Source: Nonomuraea sediminis
GTDB taxonomy: Bacteria > Actinomycetota > Actinomycetes > Streptosporangiales > Streptosporangiaceae
Length of the DNA: 64,000 bases
Assembly: GCF_018531495.1 (NCBI RefSeq)
Contig: NZ_JAHDTI010000004.1
Coordinates: forward strand, 62,001-126,000
Direction of reading: 5' to 3'
The position numbers were made by a program, and so were the translations under genes. How positions within the stretch are numbered: the stretch's first letter is position 1; each line of letters opens with the position of its first letter. This document shows positions 42,215-50,088 of the stretch, piece by piece. The notes under the pieces were generated by a model. The model searched no databases. It was not told where the DNA came from and was given only the letters and a program-made list of their open reading frames with translations.

Positions 42215-43900
42215 TCAACGTCCTCCGACCTGTGGCACCGGAATCTCGGGAATGGTGAGGAAGACGCCCTGTTTCAGCAGGTTGGGGTCGGGCCCGATCA
42301 CGTTTCGATTGGCGTTGTAGATCGTGCGCCAGTACGCATCCGTACCGTAGACCTGGCGCGAGATCTCGGACAGGGTGCCACCAGTCGATATCTGAACCCG
42401 TCCACCGCCCACCGTGTTGTGCTGTTGCGGCGGTGGTGGCGGCGGCTGCGCCGGCGGATCGGGAATCCGCGGCGTCACGTGGTCCGTGCGGTGGACCGGA
42501 TCCGGATAGATCGTGCCGGGCGCGAGGGCGGGCGGCGGGGATCCGGCGTTGAACGGCACCACGGCCCTGATCGCCGTGCTCGGGACGAACCCGAGAATCG
42601 ACGACTGGACCATCGTGTTCAGGTTGGAGAAGCCCCTCGCCATGGCATTGTTCTGCGTTGCCCGCACCCACAAGGGCGCGTCGTCCGCGCGGACGGTCGG
42701 CATCTCGCGCGGCGGGTAGAGCGCGAACGGGTCGCCCGCCATGTCTCTCGTGGGGAGCCTGATGTATCTGCCGTTGGGGTCGAGCCCGATGGTCGAGCGG
42801 AACCCGGCCAGGCGCGCCGGGTCAGGCTTGATCGTGAGCCCGAGCCTGTCCGCGTTGTTGCGCGCCCAGACCGACAGCGTGGAGGAGTCGGGGAAGAGGC
42901 GGCCCACCGCCCCGTTCGCCCCGCCCGCGACCGTGCCGATGAAGAGCCCGTCGAAGAGCGTGGAGTCCGTCATCCAGTTCTTCAGCGACGTCTTGTCACC
43001 GCGCGGCACCCAAGGTTTGGGGTCCTTGCCGAAGGCCCGGTCGATGATGATCGTCGGGATGGAGCCTGCCGCGAAGCCGATCGCCATGTTCCTCAGCAAG
43101 GGGTTACGAGCGCCGAGGCCCACGAGGCCGGTGGTGCGCCCAAGCGTCCCGAACGCGCCGCCGGCGCCACCCACGAACAGCAGTTCGGCCAGGCCTTGCA
43201 CCGACCAGTCGAAGGGGCGGACCTTCGAGTTGAAGGGGTGCATGATCAGTCGGCTGATCTCGCCGGCGGCGTAGTTGCCTCCCAGGGACCAGAGGCTCAC
43301 CTTGGTGTAGCCCTGCAGAGCGCTGCGGAAGGCCTGGCCGAAGGAGACCGGAGTCTTGGAGTAGAGCCCGAGCTTCATGATCTTGAGCTTGCTCAGTAAC
43401 CTGGCGACCCTGGCCAGGAAGGCGACGAGGATCCCGAGGATCCTGGGGGCCTGGCCGACCAACCTGGTCAGGACCGGTGCCGCTCTTACCCACCAGACCG
43501 CGATCCCGCCCATGACCGCCGAGAGGGCGATTCCCTGGAGGATCACCTCGACTGCCACCTTGAGCAGCAGCCGGAACTGACGCTTGGTCTCCTTGGTCGC
43601 GTCCGCCGCCGCTACCAGCGTCGTTTGCGCGAGGCGGCATCTGCCGGCGAGATCCTTACGCGCCTCGGGGTCCAGTCGCCGTATCTTCAGCCACTCGTCG
43701 AATTCGGCACGGGCGTCGCCGTGCCAGGCCTTACGCAGCTTGCCGGTGGACTTTTCGACGGTCGGCCCGACCTTGTCGATGTCGTCGGCCAGCACCCCGG
43801 CGGCCTCAGCCATGTCCCTGAGCTTGCGCTCGTCCTCGTCGCTGCCCAGGGTGGTCAGACATCTCCAGAGGATTTGCGGGATATCGAGGATGTTAGCCAT
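42215..43900 (-). CDS. WXG-membrane-LysM protein
   Basis: 561 aa. N-terminal WXG-like domain (about 1-110; WHG at 59-61, KAWHGDARAEFDEW), a membrane-spanning helix pair (about 112-165), a large hydrophobic/Gly-rich middle (about 180-340), a Pro-rich linker (PPPPPPQQ, about 480), and a C-terminal LysM (about 500-550: STGGTLSEISRQVYG, then NRNVIGPDPNLLKQGVF) that should bind peptidoglycan. It would tie a T7SS-type domain, the membrane and the wall in one chain. In an operon with the small EspC-like gene upstream and YbaB downstream. Confidence 0.8.
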   Translation of the reverse strand: MANILDIPQILWRCLTTLGSDEDERKLRDMAEAAGVLADDIDKVGPTVEKSTGKLRKAWHGDARAEFDEWLKIRRLDPEARKDLAGRCRLAQTTLVAAADATKETKRQFRLLLKVAVEVILQGIALSAVMGGIAVWWVRAAPVLTRLVGQAPRILGILVAFLARVARLLSKLKIMKLGLYSKTPVSFGQAFRSALQGYTKVSLWSLGGNYAAGEISRLIMHPFNSKVRPFDWSVQGLAELLFVGGAGGAFGTLGRTTGLVGLGARNPLLRNMAIGFAAGSIPTIIIDRAFGKDPKPWVPRGDKTSLKNWMTDSTLFDGLFIGTVAGGANGAVGRLFPDSSTLSVWARNNADRLGLTIKPDPARLAGFRSTIGLDPNGRYIRLPTRDMAGDPFALYPPREMPTVRADDAPLWVRATQNNAMARGFSNLNTMVQSSILGFVPSTAIRAVVPFNAGSPPPALAPGTIYPDPVHRTDHVTPRIPDPPAQPPPPPPQQHNTVGGGRVQISTGGTLSEISRQVYGTDAYWRTIYNANRNVIGPDPNLLKQGVFLTIPEIPVPQVGGR

Positions 43901-43921
43901 GTGTTCGCCCCTTCCCCGCGA

Positions 43922-44221
43922 TCACGAAGGGGTGCTGGCTTGGTTGGCGGTGGAATACTGCTCGCTCGACAGCTTCAGGTCGGTCGAGCCATTCGACAGC
44001 GCCGACTTCAGGCCATCGAGTTCGGCGAGTACGCTCTGGAAGAACTCCGCGTACTGCTGGTGCAGGTCCTCTGAAGCGCCCTGAACCAAGCCGAAGGGGT
44101 TTCCCTGCATGGAACCGCGCGGTGCGTAGACGTCCCTCGCGATGCTGACTTCTGTCCCCGCCTCGGTGAAGTCACCACCTGCGTCCTTGAGCGTGTCCGC
44201 GATGAACCTCAGTTCGTCCAT
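43922..44221 (-). CDS. small EspC-like T7SS protein
   Basis: 99 aa. N-terminal helix (LRFIADTLKDAGGDFTEAG), a turn with a Tyr/Pro/Gly loop, and a second long helix (SEDLHQQYAEFFQSVLAELDGLKSALS). No signal peptide. First gene of the operon small protein / WXG-LysM membrane protein / YbaB, matching the plan at 33688-35386. A YSTAN segment near the C-terminus does not give a clear YxxxD/E signal. Confidence 0.65.
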   Translation of the reverse strand: MDELRFIADTLKDAGGDFTEAGTEVSIARDVYAPRGSMQGNPFGLVQGASEDLHQQYAEFFQSVLAELDGLKSALSNGSTDLKLSSEQYSTANQASTPS

Positions 44222-44343
44222 GGCCCCCTGCGCAGGTGCGATGTTCCCGTGGAAACATGCGAGTAACCTTATATTTCCCGGAATGTATCACACGATTCAT
44301 GTAATACAACATGTGTCACTTGAGACGTTTTTGAGCCTATAGG
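44222..44343. promoter_or_regulatory. AT-rich divergent promoter region with repeats
   Basis: Divergent gap between two T7SS genes. TGTATCAC (44284-44291) and TGTGTCAC (44312-44319) are 7/8 direct repeats 28 bp apart, and TGTAT...ATACA forms an inverted pair in the same stretch. TATAGG just before the GTG at 44344 could be a -10 box. No regulator is known. Confidence 0.4.
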
Positions 44344-44766
44344 GTGACGAATGTGGACATTTCGCCCAACGGGGATGAGTTGCCGGAAATTGTCGATGGT
44401 GTGCGCAGTGCTCAACGACGTACCGAGCAGGTGGGAGAGGAACTCGGTGCGATCGTAGGGTGGGGCGACGGTGCCGATGGAGCGGTACATGCCCAGGTTG
44501 ACGCGCAAGGGCGGGTCATTGAGATCGGTCTCGGGCTCGCGGCCATGGAACTGGGCAGCGATCTGCTGGGCGAAGAGATCACGCGTGCGATCCAGCGAGC
44601 GCAGGACAACGTGGAGGACAAGCAGCGCGAGGTGGCGACACAAGCGCTGGGCACCGATCCGATCGGCTCCATGGAGACCCGCCTCGACGAGAGCTTCGAC
44701 GCCTACCGCCGGTCGATGGAGGCGCGGCTCGAGATGCTCGACCGGCTGATCGATGGGTTCGACTAG
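44344..44766 (+). CDS. YbaB/EbfC family protein, copy 4
   Basis: 140 aa if the GTG at 44344 is used; the GTG at 44353 (AGGGTGA upstream) is also possible and would give 137 aa. YbaB core: GAVHAQVDAQGRVIEIGLGLAAMELGSDLLGEEITRAIQRAQ. A C-terminal helix (RRSMEARLEMLDRLIDGFD) is longer than in classical YbaB. Its 3' end meets the LysM remnant; divergent from the EspC-like operon. Confidence 0.75.
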   Translation: MTNVDISPNGDELPEIVDGVRSAQRRTEQVGEELGAIVGWGDGADGAVHAQVDAQGRVIEIGLGLAAMELGSDLLGEEITRAIQRAQDNVEDKQREVATQALGTDPIGSMETRLDESFDAYRRSMEARLEMLDRLIDGFD

Positions 44767-44882
44767 CGCCGCTTAGGGATGTTCAGTGCCTGTCCGGCCC
44801 TGGTCGCGTTCGGGTCGGGGCCGATGAGGCCACGCCCGACTTGGTCACCGACGCGCCCCAAGTGGCGGCCGTCTCGCGGACG
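44763..44882 (-). pseudogene. LysM-domain remnant between ybaB and eccB
   Basis: On the minus strand one frame gives GRGLIGPDPNATRAGQALNIP and then KRR and a TAG stop. This is the end of a LysM domain, close to NRNVIGPDPNLLKQGVF in the protein at 42215. There is no start codon or signal sequence left: the frame runs back into the end of eccB in another frame. It is a decayed 3' fragment of a lost LysM gene. Confidence 0.7.
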
Positions 44883-44883
44883 T

Positions 44884-46299
44884 CTACTGGGTTATGTCAA
44901 CTGGAGTGCGGGCCTTTGTCGGATCGAGGGCCGGGCCCTGGGGAATCAGGTGCAGCAGATGGGCGGGCACCGGGGCCACGTCGGTGGCGTCGTAGCCGAG
45001 CTTCTCGATCTGGTCCGCCGCGATCAGCGGGAAGCGGCGGCCCTGGTCGCTGATGATGTCGTAGGTGGAGATGGCCGACAGTTGCCCGTCGCCGGGGAGC
45101 AGGCCGGCCAGCGCCGCCCGGCCCGGCGGCAGCAGGACCTGGTCGAAGCGCTCCTGGTTGCCCATCGTGCGCGGTACGGGGATCGCCAGCGTGCCCACGG
45201 TCAGCGTCGCCTTCGCGGAGCCGGCCTGCGTGTTGGCGTACACCGCGCACAGGGGCGCGCTGGTGCCGGGTGTGATCAGCTTCGGCAGCGTCGGGGGGAG
45301 CCCGCCACCCAGGATCTGCTGGCGCGACAGATGGGCGTTGGCCGTGGCGGCGTCGATCTTGATCGGCTCGACGGGGAGCTTGCCGTACGCCAGCTTCGTG
45401 CGCTTGTCCTGCCACAGGAGCCTGGCCTGCGTGACGCTGATCGGCGCGAGGCCGTCGTCGAGCAGCACGTACCAGGAGTCGGCGGCGCCGGCGATGCCGG
45501 CCGCGGTGAAGATCTGGCCGACGCGGGCACGGCCGCCCGCGGGACCGGCGACGACCTTGCCGCGGCTGGCGATGGACGGCGCGACGAAGTCCTTCGGGCC
45601 GGCCGGGATGGCGTTCAGCCAGGAGGAGGGGACCTTCCTGATGCCGGCGGCGCCGAGCGCCTGGACGCCCTCCGGGCCGATGCGCATGCGCTGGTTCGCC
45701 CAGATGATCCAGCCCTGCTGCTGGTCGTCCTTGACCACCAGCGCGCCGCCCGCGACCGGGGCCCCGCCGACGGAGATGCCGCCGACCAGCGTGACGAACT
45801 GCTTGACGTCGCCCGCCGGGCCCGTCATCTCGGAAACGCACGCCGACCAGGGCCCCTTGACCAGTTGATCCTTGGTCGGCAGCGAGTCAGGAGCGCCGGG
45901 AATGCCCACCATCGGTCCCCGGCTGAAACCGGCCAGCGAGGCGGCGGAGACCTTGCGCGTCTTGACGTCCCCCGCGTCGAGCAGCAGGCGGGCTGAGACG
46001 TAGTTGGCCACCGGCAGGAGCCGGCTGTCTTGCTGGCTGTAGACGAACTTGGCGCCCGTCTCCTCCTCGACCAGCAACTGTCCCGCGTCGGTGAGGTTGG
46101 TGGCGTTGCCCGGCTTGAGCATTCCCCAGATGCCGAAGGCCGCCGCGACCAGGACGGCGACCAGCACCCCGCTGAACATCGCGATGTTCTGGCGCCGCAT
46201 CGGCGACTCGGAGACGTCGGGCTCACCCTGCAACAAGGCCATGCCCAGGCGCTGCGTCATCAGCCGGTGCGCCTGGTAGAGGTCCTTCCGAGTCTGCAT
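44884..46299 (-). CDS. eccB: EccB, T7SS membrane-tethered periplasmic subunit
   Basis: 471 aa; AGGAG upstream of ATG. N-terminal cytoplasmic segment (MQTRKDLYQAHRLMTQRLGMAL, the usual EccB opening), one membrane helix (about 42-60), and a large extracytoplasmic repeat-rich domain (about 65-471) with GGALVVKDDQQQGWIIWANQRMRIG and one Cys pair (about 129 and 333). EccB forms the periplasmic part of the ESX machine and interacts with EccC and mycosin. Transcribed from a divergent promoter shared with the 46410 gene. Confidence 0.95.
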   Translation of the reverse strand: MQTRKDLYQAHRLMTQRLGMALLQGEPDVSESPMRRQNIAMFSGVLVAVLVAAAFGIWGMLKPGNATNLTDAGQLLVEEETGAKFVYSQQDSRLLPVANYVSARLLLDAGDVKTRKVSAASLAGFSRGPMVGIPGAPDSLPTKDQLVKGPWSACVSEMTGPAGDVKQFVTLVGGISVGGAPVAGGALVVKDDQQQGWIIWANQRMRIGPEGVQALGAAGIRKVPSSWLNAIPAGPKDFVAPSIASRGKVVAGPAGGRARVGQIFTAAGIAGAADSWYVLLDDGLAPISVTQARLLWQDKRTKLAYGKLPVEPIKIDAATANAHLSRQQILGGGLPPTLPKLITPGTSAPLCAVYANTQAGSAKATLTVGTLAIPVPRTMGNQERFDQVLLPPGRAALAGLLPGDGQLSAISTYDIISDQGRRFPLIAADQIEKLGYDATDVAPVPAHLLHLIPQGPALDPTKARTPVDITQ

Positions 46300-46409
46300 G
46301 CTGCTCCTGGGAGAAGGGCGACTACTGGGACAGCATAGAAGTGATGGCTATCTATGTCCCATTGAGGTGTGACTGAACTAGTCTTGGTGATCTAACGGGA
46401 GGTGTTGCC
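46294..46409. promoter_or_regulatory. eccB divergent promoter region, original copy
   Basis: The 116 bp before the 46410 gene and around the eccB start codon match 48244-48362 at roughly three quarters of positions (shared GCATGCTGCTC, GCGACTACTGGGA, TTGGTGATCTA/CTGGTGATCTA). This one has the intact eccB start, so it is taken as the original. Confidence 0.6.
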
Positions 46410-46778
46410 GTGGCGATGGATGAGAAGGACTGGCCAGGACTGAACCCGAAGCCCGACCAGATCACCTACAGCGCCAGCAAGCTTAAGAAAATCGCCGCTG
46501 ATCTCGCCGCAGACCTGGAGAGGCTCGGCGGCAACAAGGCGGGATCCCTGCAGGATTTCACGAAGTACGCGGTCGTGCCGACGATCATGGACAACGAAGC
46601 CGGGTCCGTGAAGGACTTCTTCGACTCGGTGGCCGGAGGGAGCGAGGGCTTCCGGACCATCTACAGCAACGTGGTCGCGCAGTACCAGAACGCCATCCTG
46701 TTGATGTTGGAGGGCGCCAAGGGCTTCCACACACTGGACCAGCGGATGGGTGGCTCGGGCACCCCCGAGGAGACCTGA
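46410..46778 (+). CDS. small T7SS helical protein
   Basis: 122 aa; GTG with GGGAGG seven nt upstream. Helical: ITYSASKLKKIAADLAADLERL then a long C-terminal helix (GFRTIYSNVVAQYQNAILLMLEGAKGFH). No strict WxG. The stop overlaps the next start (TGATG), so it is translationally coupled to the large protein at 46778, like the 38327-38731 and 48363-48778 pairs. Divergent from eccB. Confidence 0.65.
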   Translation: MAMDEKDWPGLNPKPDQITYSASKLKKIAADLAADLERLGGNKAGSLQDFTKYAVVPTIMDNEAGSVKDFFDSVAGGSEGFRTIYSNVVAQYQNAILLMLEGAKGFHTLDQRMGGSGTPEET

Positions 46779-47980
46779 TGGCGACCGAATACACGATCAA
46801 GCCTCACCCCATCGACTTCAACGTCCATGGGAAGCAGCACGCCGACAAGGTCAAGATGCTCTTCGAGAATCTCGACGAAAGGGGCGTCGAGAAAGCCGGG
46901 AACGCCTACACCGACGCGAGCACCGTATTGAAGACCACCCTCGGCAAGATCGAGGACGCTGCCCGCGCGATGGCGGACTGCTGGGGTGACCAGGGGTCCG
47001 TCGAAGCCCAGAAGGCGCTCCAGCAACTGCACACGACGATCCGCGAGTTCACCGAGAAGGCGGACAAGATGGGTCCGCCACTGGTGAAGCTCGGCAAGGA
47101 GATCATCCCCAAGTACAAGGGCCAGTACGGCGGGACGTTCGGGTGGGGCCGCACATGGGATGCCGGTTTCTCCTTCACTGACGGCGACGACCTCAACTTG
47201 TTCGCCATGGACAAAGATGGCAACTGGAACTGGTTCTCGACCAACAACGACCAGGCCAAGGACGAGGTCCAGAAGTTCAGCAACGACCTCCAGTCGATCT
47301 TCAGCAGTCTGCCTGACACCGTCCGGGAGGACCTGCCCAAACTGGGTCCGTCGGGAGGTGGCCCCGACGTTCGGGGCACGGACACTGACACCCATCGCGG
47401 GTGGGTTCTGCCGAAGTATCCCTACACCGGCTACGACCCCACCTCGAACGGCGGGGACGGCTCCGGGATCGACGGCTGGCCTGGTTCGACGACCGGGGGC
47501 GACAACGGCACGGGGGACCAGGGAGGCGTCGGCGACCACACCGGCACCGGTAACGGCGCCGACACAGGAGGAACCGGTGGCGGTGTGGACGGGAACAACG
47601 GCCTGGCGTCCGGGACTCACCCGAGCGTGACCGATCCGTCCCGTAACACGAGCCTGTCCGACTTCCACAAGCCGAAGATAGACCCCACCTCGTACACGAC
47701 GCCCACCTCCACGCCCTACTCGTCGGCCCACGCGCCTACCGCCAACGGCGGGACGCCGGTCATGGCGCCCAACGCCCTCGACGGCGCCCTGGATGGTGCC
47801 AGGACGACGCGGCTGGCCTCGGCCGGGGGGTCGATGGGCGGCATGCCGTTCGTACCGATGACCGGCGCGGGCGGTGGCCAGGAGGACGAGCTCTCGCGCG
47901 ACTCGGGGGCCTGGATGGCAGAGCCGGACGAAACCTGGCGCGGCGACACCTCCCACACCGTGGACCACCTCATCACCTAG
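46778..47980 (+). CDS. large WXG-like protein with conserved MPFVPM tail
   Basis: 400 aa. N-terminal domain (about 1-190): helical, with CWGDQGSVEAQKALQQLHTT, and an aromatic block (FGWGRTWDAGFSF, GNWNWFS). Gly/Asp/Thr-rich linker (about 215-300), Thr/Ser/Pro segment, then RLASAGGSMGGMPFVPM and an acidic/Trp tail (AWMAEPDETWRGD). Paralogue of the proteins at 48778 and 38731. Expected T7SS substrate or surface component. Function unknown. Confidence 0.75.
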   Translation: MATEYTIKPHPIDFNVHGKQHADKVKMLFENLDERGVEKAGNAYTDASTVLKTTLGKIEDAARAMADCWGDQGSVEAQKALQQLHTTIREFTEKADKMGPPLVKLGKEIIPKYKGQYGGTFGWGRTWDAGFSFTDGDDLNLFAMDKDGNWNWFSTNNDQAKDEVQKFSNDLQSIFSSLPDTVREDLPKLGPSGGGPDVRGTDTDTHRGWVLPKYPYTGYDPTSNGGDGSGIDGWPGSTTGGDNGTGDQGGVGDHTGTGNGADTGGTGGGVDGNNGLASGTHPSVTDPSRNTSLSDFHKPKIDPTSYTTPTSTPYSSAHAPTANGGTPVMAPNALDGALDGARTTRLASAGGSMGGMPFVPMTGAGGGQEDELSRDSGAWMAEPDETWRGDTSHTVDHLIT

Positions 47981-48000
47981 TAGCCCCTACCTGGAACGTC

Positions 48001-48039
48001 GAACCCGCGGGAGCCGCCTCCGGCCGCTTCCGCGGGTTC
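48001..48039. terminator. hairpin without T-tract
   Basis: GAACCCGCGGGAG pairs with CTTCCGCGGGTTC (12 Watson-Crick pairs and one G-T) around 13 nt, 21 bp past the 46778 gene stop. No run of T follows, as in many actinobacterial hairpin terminators. Confidence 0.65.
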
Positions 48040-48090
48040 TCGCGTCTGCGAATTGTCTGTGCCTCGCATCGGTGGTGCGCTTTTGCGGTT

Positions 48091-48251
48091 GCATGCCGTA
48101 CTCGATTAGTGATCTGGCCATGGTGAGCAGCAACGATGCTCTGCTCGAGGGGACGGTCCCGCGGTGCCCGCGCCGGGGCCGCGGGCGCGCCAACGTAAGC
48201 CAAGAGCGCCGCGACCAGAACAGCGCGATGATCATCCGGTCGAGTCCGCAT
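48091..48251 (-). pseudogene. fused remnants of eccB 5' end and EssC-like ATPase
   Basis: Two decayed fragments read leftward. 48251-48190: MRTR then, after a deletion, a VLVAALLAYVG stretch, matching the eccB start and membrane helix (MQTR ... VLVAVLVAAA). 48190-48091: DNA about 80 percent identical over its main part to 51006-51100, the third Walker region of the EssC-like gene (shared GCCGTACTCGA, GTGATCTGGCCAT/GTGACCTGGCCAT; one frame reads LLLTMARSLIEYGM against VLLTMARSLVEYGT). The P-loop is destroyed. Clear relic of a duplication. Confidence 0.75.
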
Positions 48252-48362
48252 GCTGCTCGTGGGACAAGAGCGACTACTGGGATAGCACTGAAGTTCTGAC
48301 GACGTATGTCCAATTTGACCACTAGTTGCACTAGGCTGGTGATCTATGCCTGGGAGGTAGGA
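48244..48362. promoter_or_regulatory. duplicated eccB-type promoter region
   Basis: Second copy of 46294-46409, now driving only the 48363 gene because the divergent eccB copy is decayed. It retains the GCGACTACTGGGATAG block and CTGGTGATCTATG, and a good ribosome site (GGGAGG) before 48363. Confidence 0.6.
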
Positions 48363-48755
48363 ATGGCCGGGGATGACGATCTCACTCTTGACCCCAAATG
48401 GCGTGGTCTGGACAGCGAGAATGACAAGGTCAAGTTTCCCACGGAGCAGCGCTTCAAGGAGATTGCGAAGATCCTCCAGGAAGCGCTCGACCCGCTGACA
48501 GGGGAGAACGACAAGGGCGGTGACGTCCACCCGACCGGCTCGAAGCGGTCTATCGAGGTCCACGGGGCGCTCACCGAGAAGGACATCGGCAGCTGGATGT
48601 GCGCGCAGCAGTTCGCTGCCAGTTGTCAGATGTCCCACAGCAAGCTGAGCATGACCTACTCCCAGTTGATCGCGCAGGCGGAGCTGGCCGCAGCCGCACT
48701 GCGTGCGGGCGGCAAATCGTGGGGCAACACGGAGACCGGCAACACCGGCGCTTAG
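48363..48755 (+). CDS. small T7SS helical protein, paralogue of 38327 gene
   Basis: 130 aa; GGGAGG five nt upstream. MAGDDDLTLDPKWRGLDSEND, then IAKILQEALDPLTGENDKGG and GSWMCAQQFAASCQMSHSKLSMTYSQLIAQAEL. Paralogous to the 38327 protein (shared LDPxWxGL, TGSxxSIxxH, IGxW). The promoter is a copy of the eccB/46410 promoter, although the gene itself resembles 38327 more than 46410. It precedes the large protein at 48778 by 22 bp. Confidence 0.65.
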   Translation: MAGDDDLTLDPKWRGLDSENDKVKFPTEQRFKEIAKILQEALDPLTGENDKGGDVHPTGSKRSIEVHGALTEKDIGSWMCAQQFAASCQMSHSKLSMTYSQLIAQAELAAAALRAGGKSWGNTETGNTGA

Positions 48756-48777
48756 GCGCATGTGAGGGGATATCCAC

Positions 48778-50088
48778 GTGGGATACAGTCGCGAGACCAT
48801 CAAAGGGACCAAGCCGGATTCCGGCAACGTCGACGGTGCGGTGGCGACGATCAGCAAGCTGCTCCAGGATACGGACGCGCCGCGGGTGGCACGGGCAGGC
48901 ACCGCCTACGCAGAGGGTGCTAACCGGCTCAAGACATTGGTCGAGGCGCTGGAGAAGGTCAACCAGTTGCTGGCCGACGAGTGGCATGGCAAGGACGCGG
49001 TCACGGCCCAGAAGAACCTGCAGCAGATGCACGCCACGGCGAGACACCTGCGCGGCCAGATGGCCAAGTTCGGCGAGCAGCTTTTCGCCTACGGCAACGA
49101 CTACCTGCCGTACTTCCGCGACAGCGCCTTCGCCAGCAGCGGCGCCACCTGGAACGACGACCTCTCGGTGGGCGACTGGAAGACCTACTCGGGCAAGGAC
49201 GCGCGCTACACCGGTGAGAAGGCGGGCCACGAGCTCGTGGTAACCGGAAGCGCCAACGGCATCGCGCAGACCCACCTCAAGATGCTCAACCAGCGCATGG
49301 TCGAGCTGTGGGAGAAGATGCCCGACATCCTGACGTCCGACCTCCCCGAGATCCCCCCGGCGCCGATCGGCACGCCCTCGGTGCAGGCGGTCGACTACGG
49401 CAGGGACCACCGCCCCGGCACCTCGGGGAACCCGGGTGGCCCGAACGGTGGTCTGAATGGCCTGGGGAACAAGGATGGCCACTCCGGTCTCGACGGTCTC
49501 GACGACTCGGGCAAGGATTCCGGTGACCTGGGGGGCAAGGACGGTACCGGCGACTCGGGCAAGGGCGGTAACGGCGACCCTGGCCGGGGGACCGGCGATC
49601 ATCCGGGCAAGGGCGGCTCTGATGGCTCCGGCAATCCCGGCCAAACCGACGTGCCCGGCGGTAAGGACGGCAACGCGTCCGGCCAGCCGGACGGGACTAC
49701 TACCACCACCACGGGTGCGACGCCCACCTCGGTCACCGACCCGACCAAGGGCTCACGCGGGACGGATCTCTCCCAGTTCCAGCAGCCGAAGCTCCATCCC
49801 ACCACGTTCACCGACTCCACGCCTCATTGGGGGAATCAGTCGCCCACCAGCGGAGGGACGCCGACAGGAGCCATCGCGATACCTAATGCTCTCGGTGCGG
49901 GTGTCGACGAAGCTCGGATGACGCGGCTCGCTTCCGCAGGGGCGTCGACCATGCCGTTCGTGCCCATGACTCCCGGACATGGGGGAGAGGAGCAGCAGGC
50001 ACCGGATGGCACGGGGACCTGGCTCCACGAGGAGGACGACGTCTGGGGCACCGACACCCCCGACGCCCGAGACCACCTGATCGCCTAA
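48778..50088 (+). CDS. large WXG-like protein with conserved MPFVPM tail
   Basis: 436 aa; GTG with AGGGGAT upstream. N-terminal helical domain (about 1-200) with DEWHGKDAVTAQKNLQQMHAT (about 68-88), then a Gly/Asp/Lys/Ser linker (GLDGLDDSGKDSGDLGGKDG), a Thr run, Pro/His region, and RLASAGASTMPFVPM ... TWLHEEDDVWGTD ... DHLIA at the C-terminus. Closest relative is the protein at 46778 (shared DEARMTRLASAG / DGARTTRLASAG). Likely exported by this T7SS. Confidence 0.75.
   Translation: MGYSRETIKGTKPDSGNVDGAVATISKLLQDTDAPRVARAGTAYAEGANRLKTLVEALEKVNQLLADEWHGKDAVTAQKNLQQMHATARHLRGQMAKFGEQLFAYGNDYLPYFRDSAFASSGATWNDDLSVGDWKTYSGKDARYTGEKAGHELVVTGSANGIAQTHLKMLNQRMVELWEKMPDILTSDLPEIPPAPIGTPSVQAVDYGRDHRPGTSGNPGGPNGGLNGLGNKDGHSGLDGLDDSGKDSGDLGGKDGTGDSGKGGNGDPGRGTGDHPGKGGSDGSGNPGQTDVPGGKDGNASGQPDGTTTTTTGATPTSVTDPTKGSRGTDLSQFQQPKLHPTTFTDSTPHWGNQSPTSGGTPTGAIAIPNALGAGVDEARMTRLASAGASTMPFVPMTPGHGGEEQQAPDGTGTWLHEEDDVWGTDTPDARDHLIA

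Noticed and set aside
47973..48902. 309-residue minus-strand open frame spanning the remnant region and the 48363 gene
   Set aside because: It is a chance fusion across the eccB/essC relics, the promoter copy and an antisense stretch of a better supported gene.
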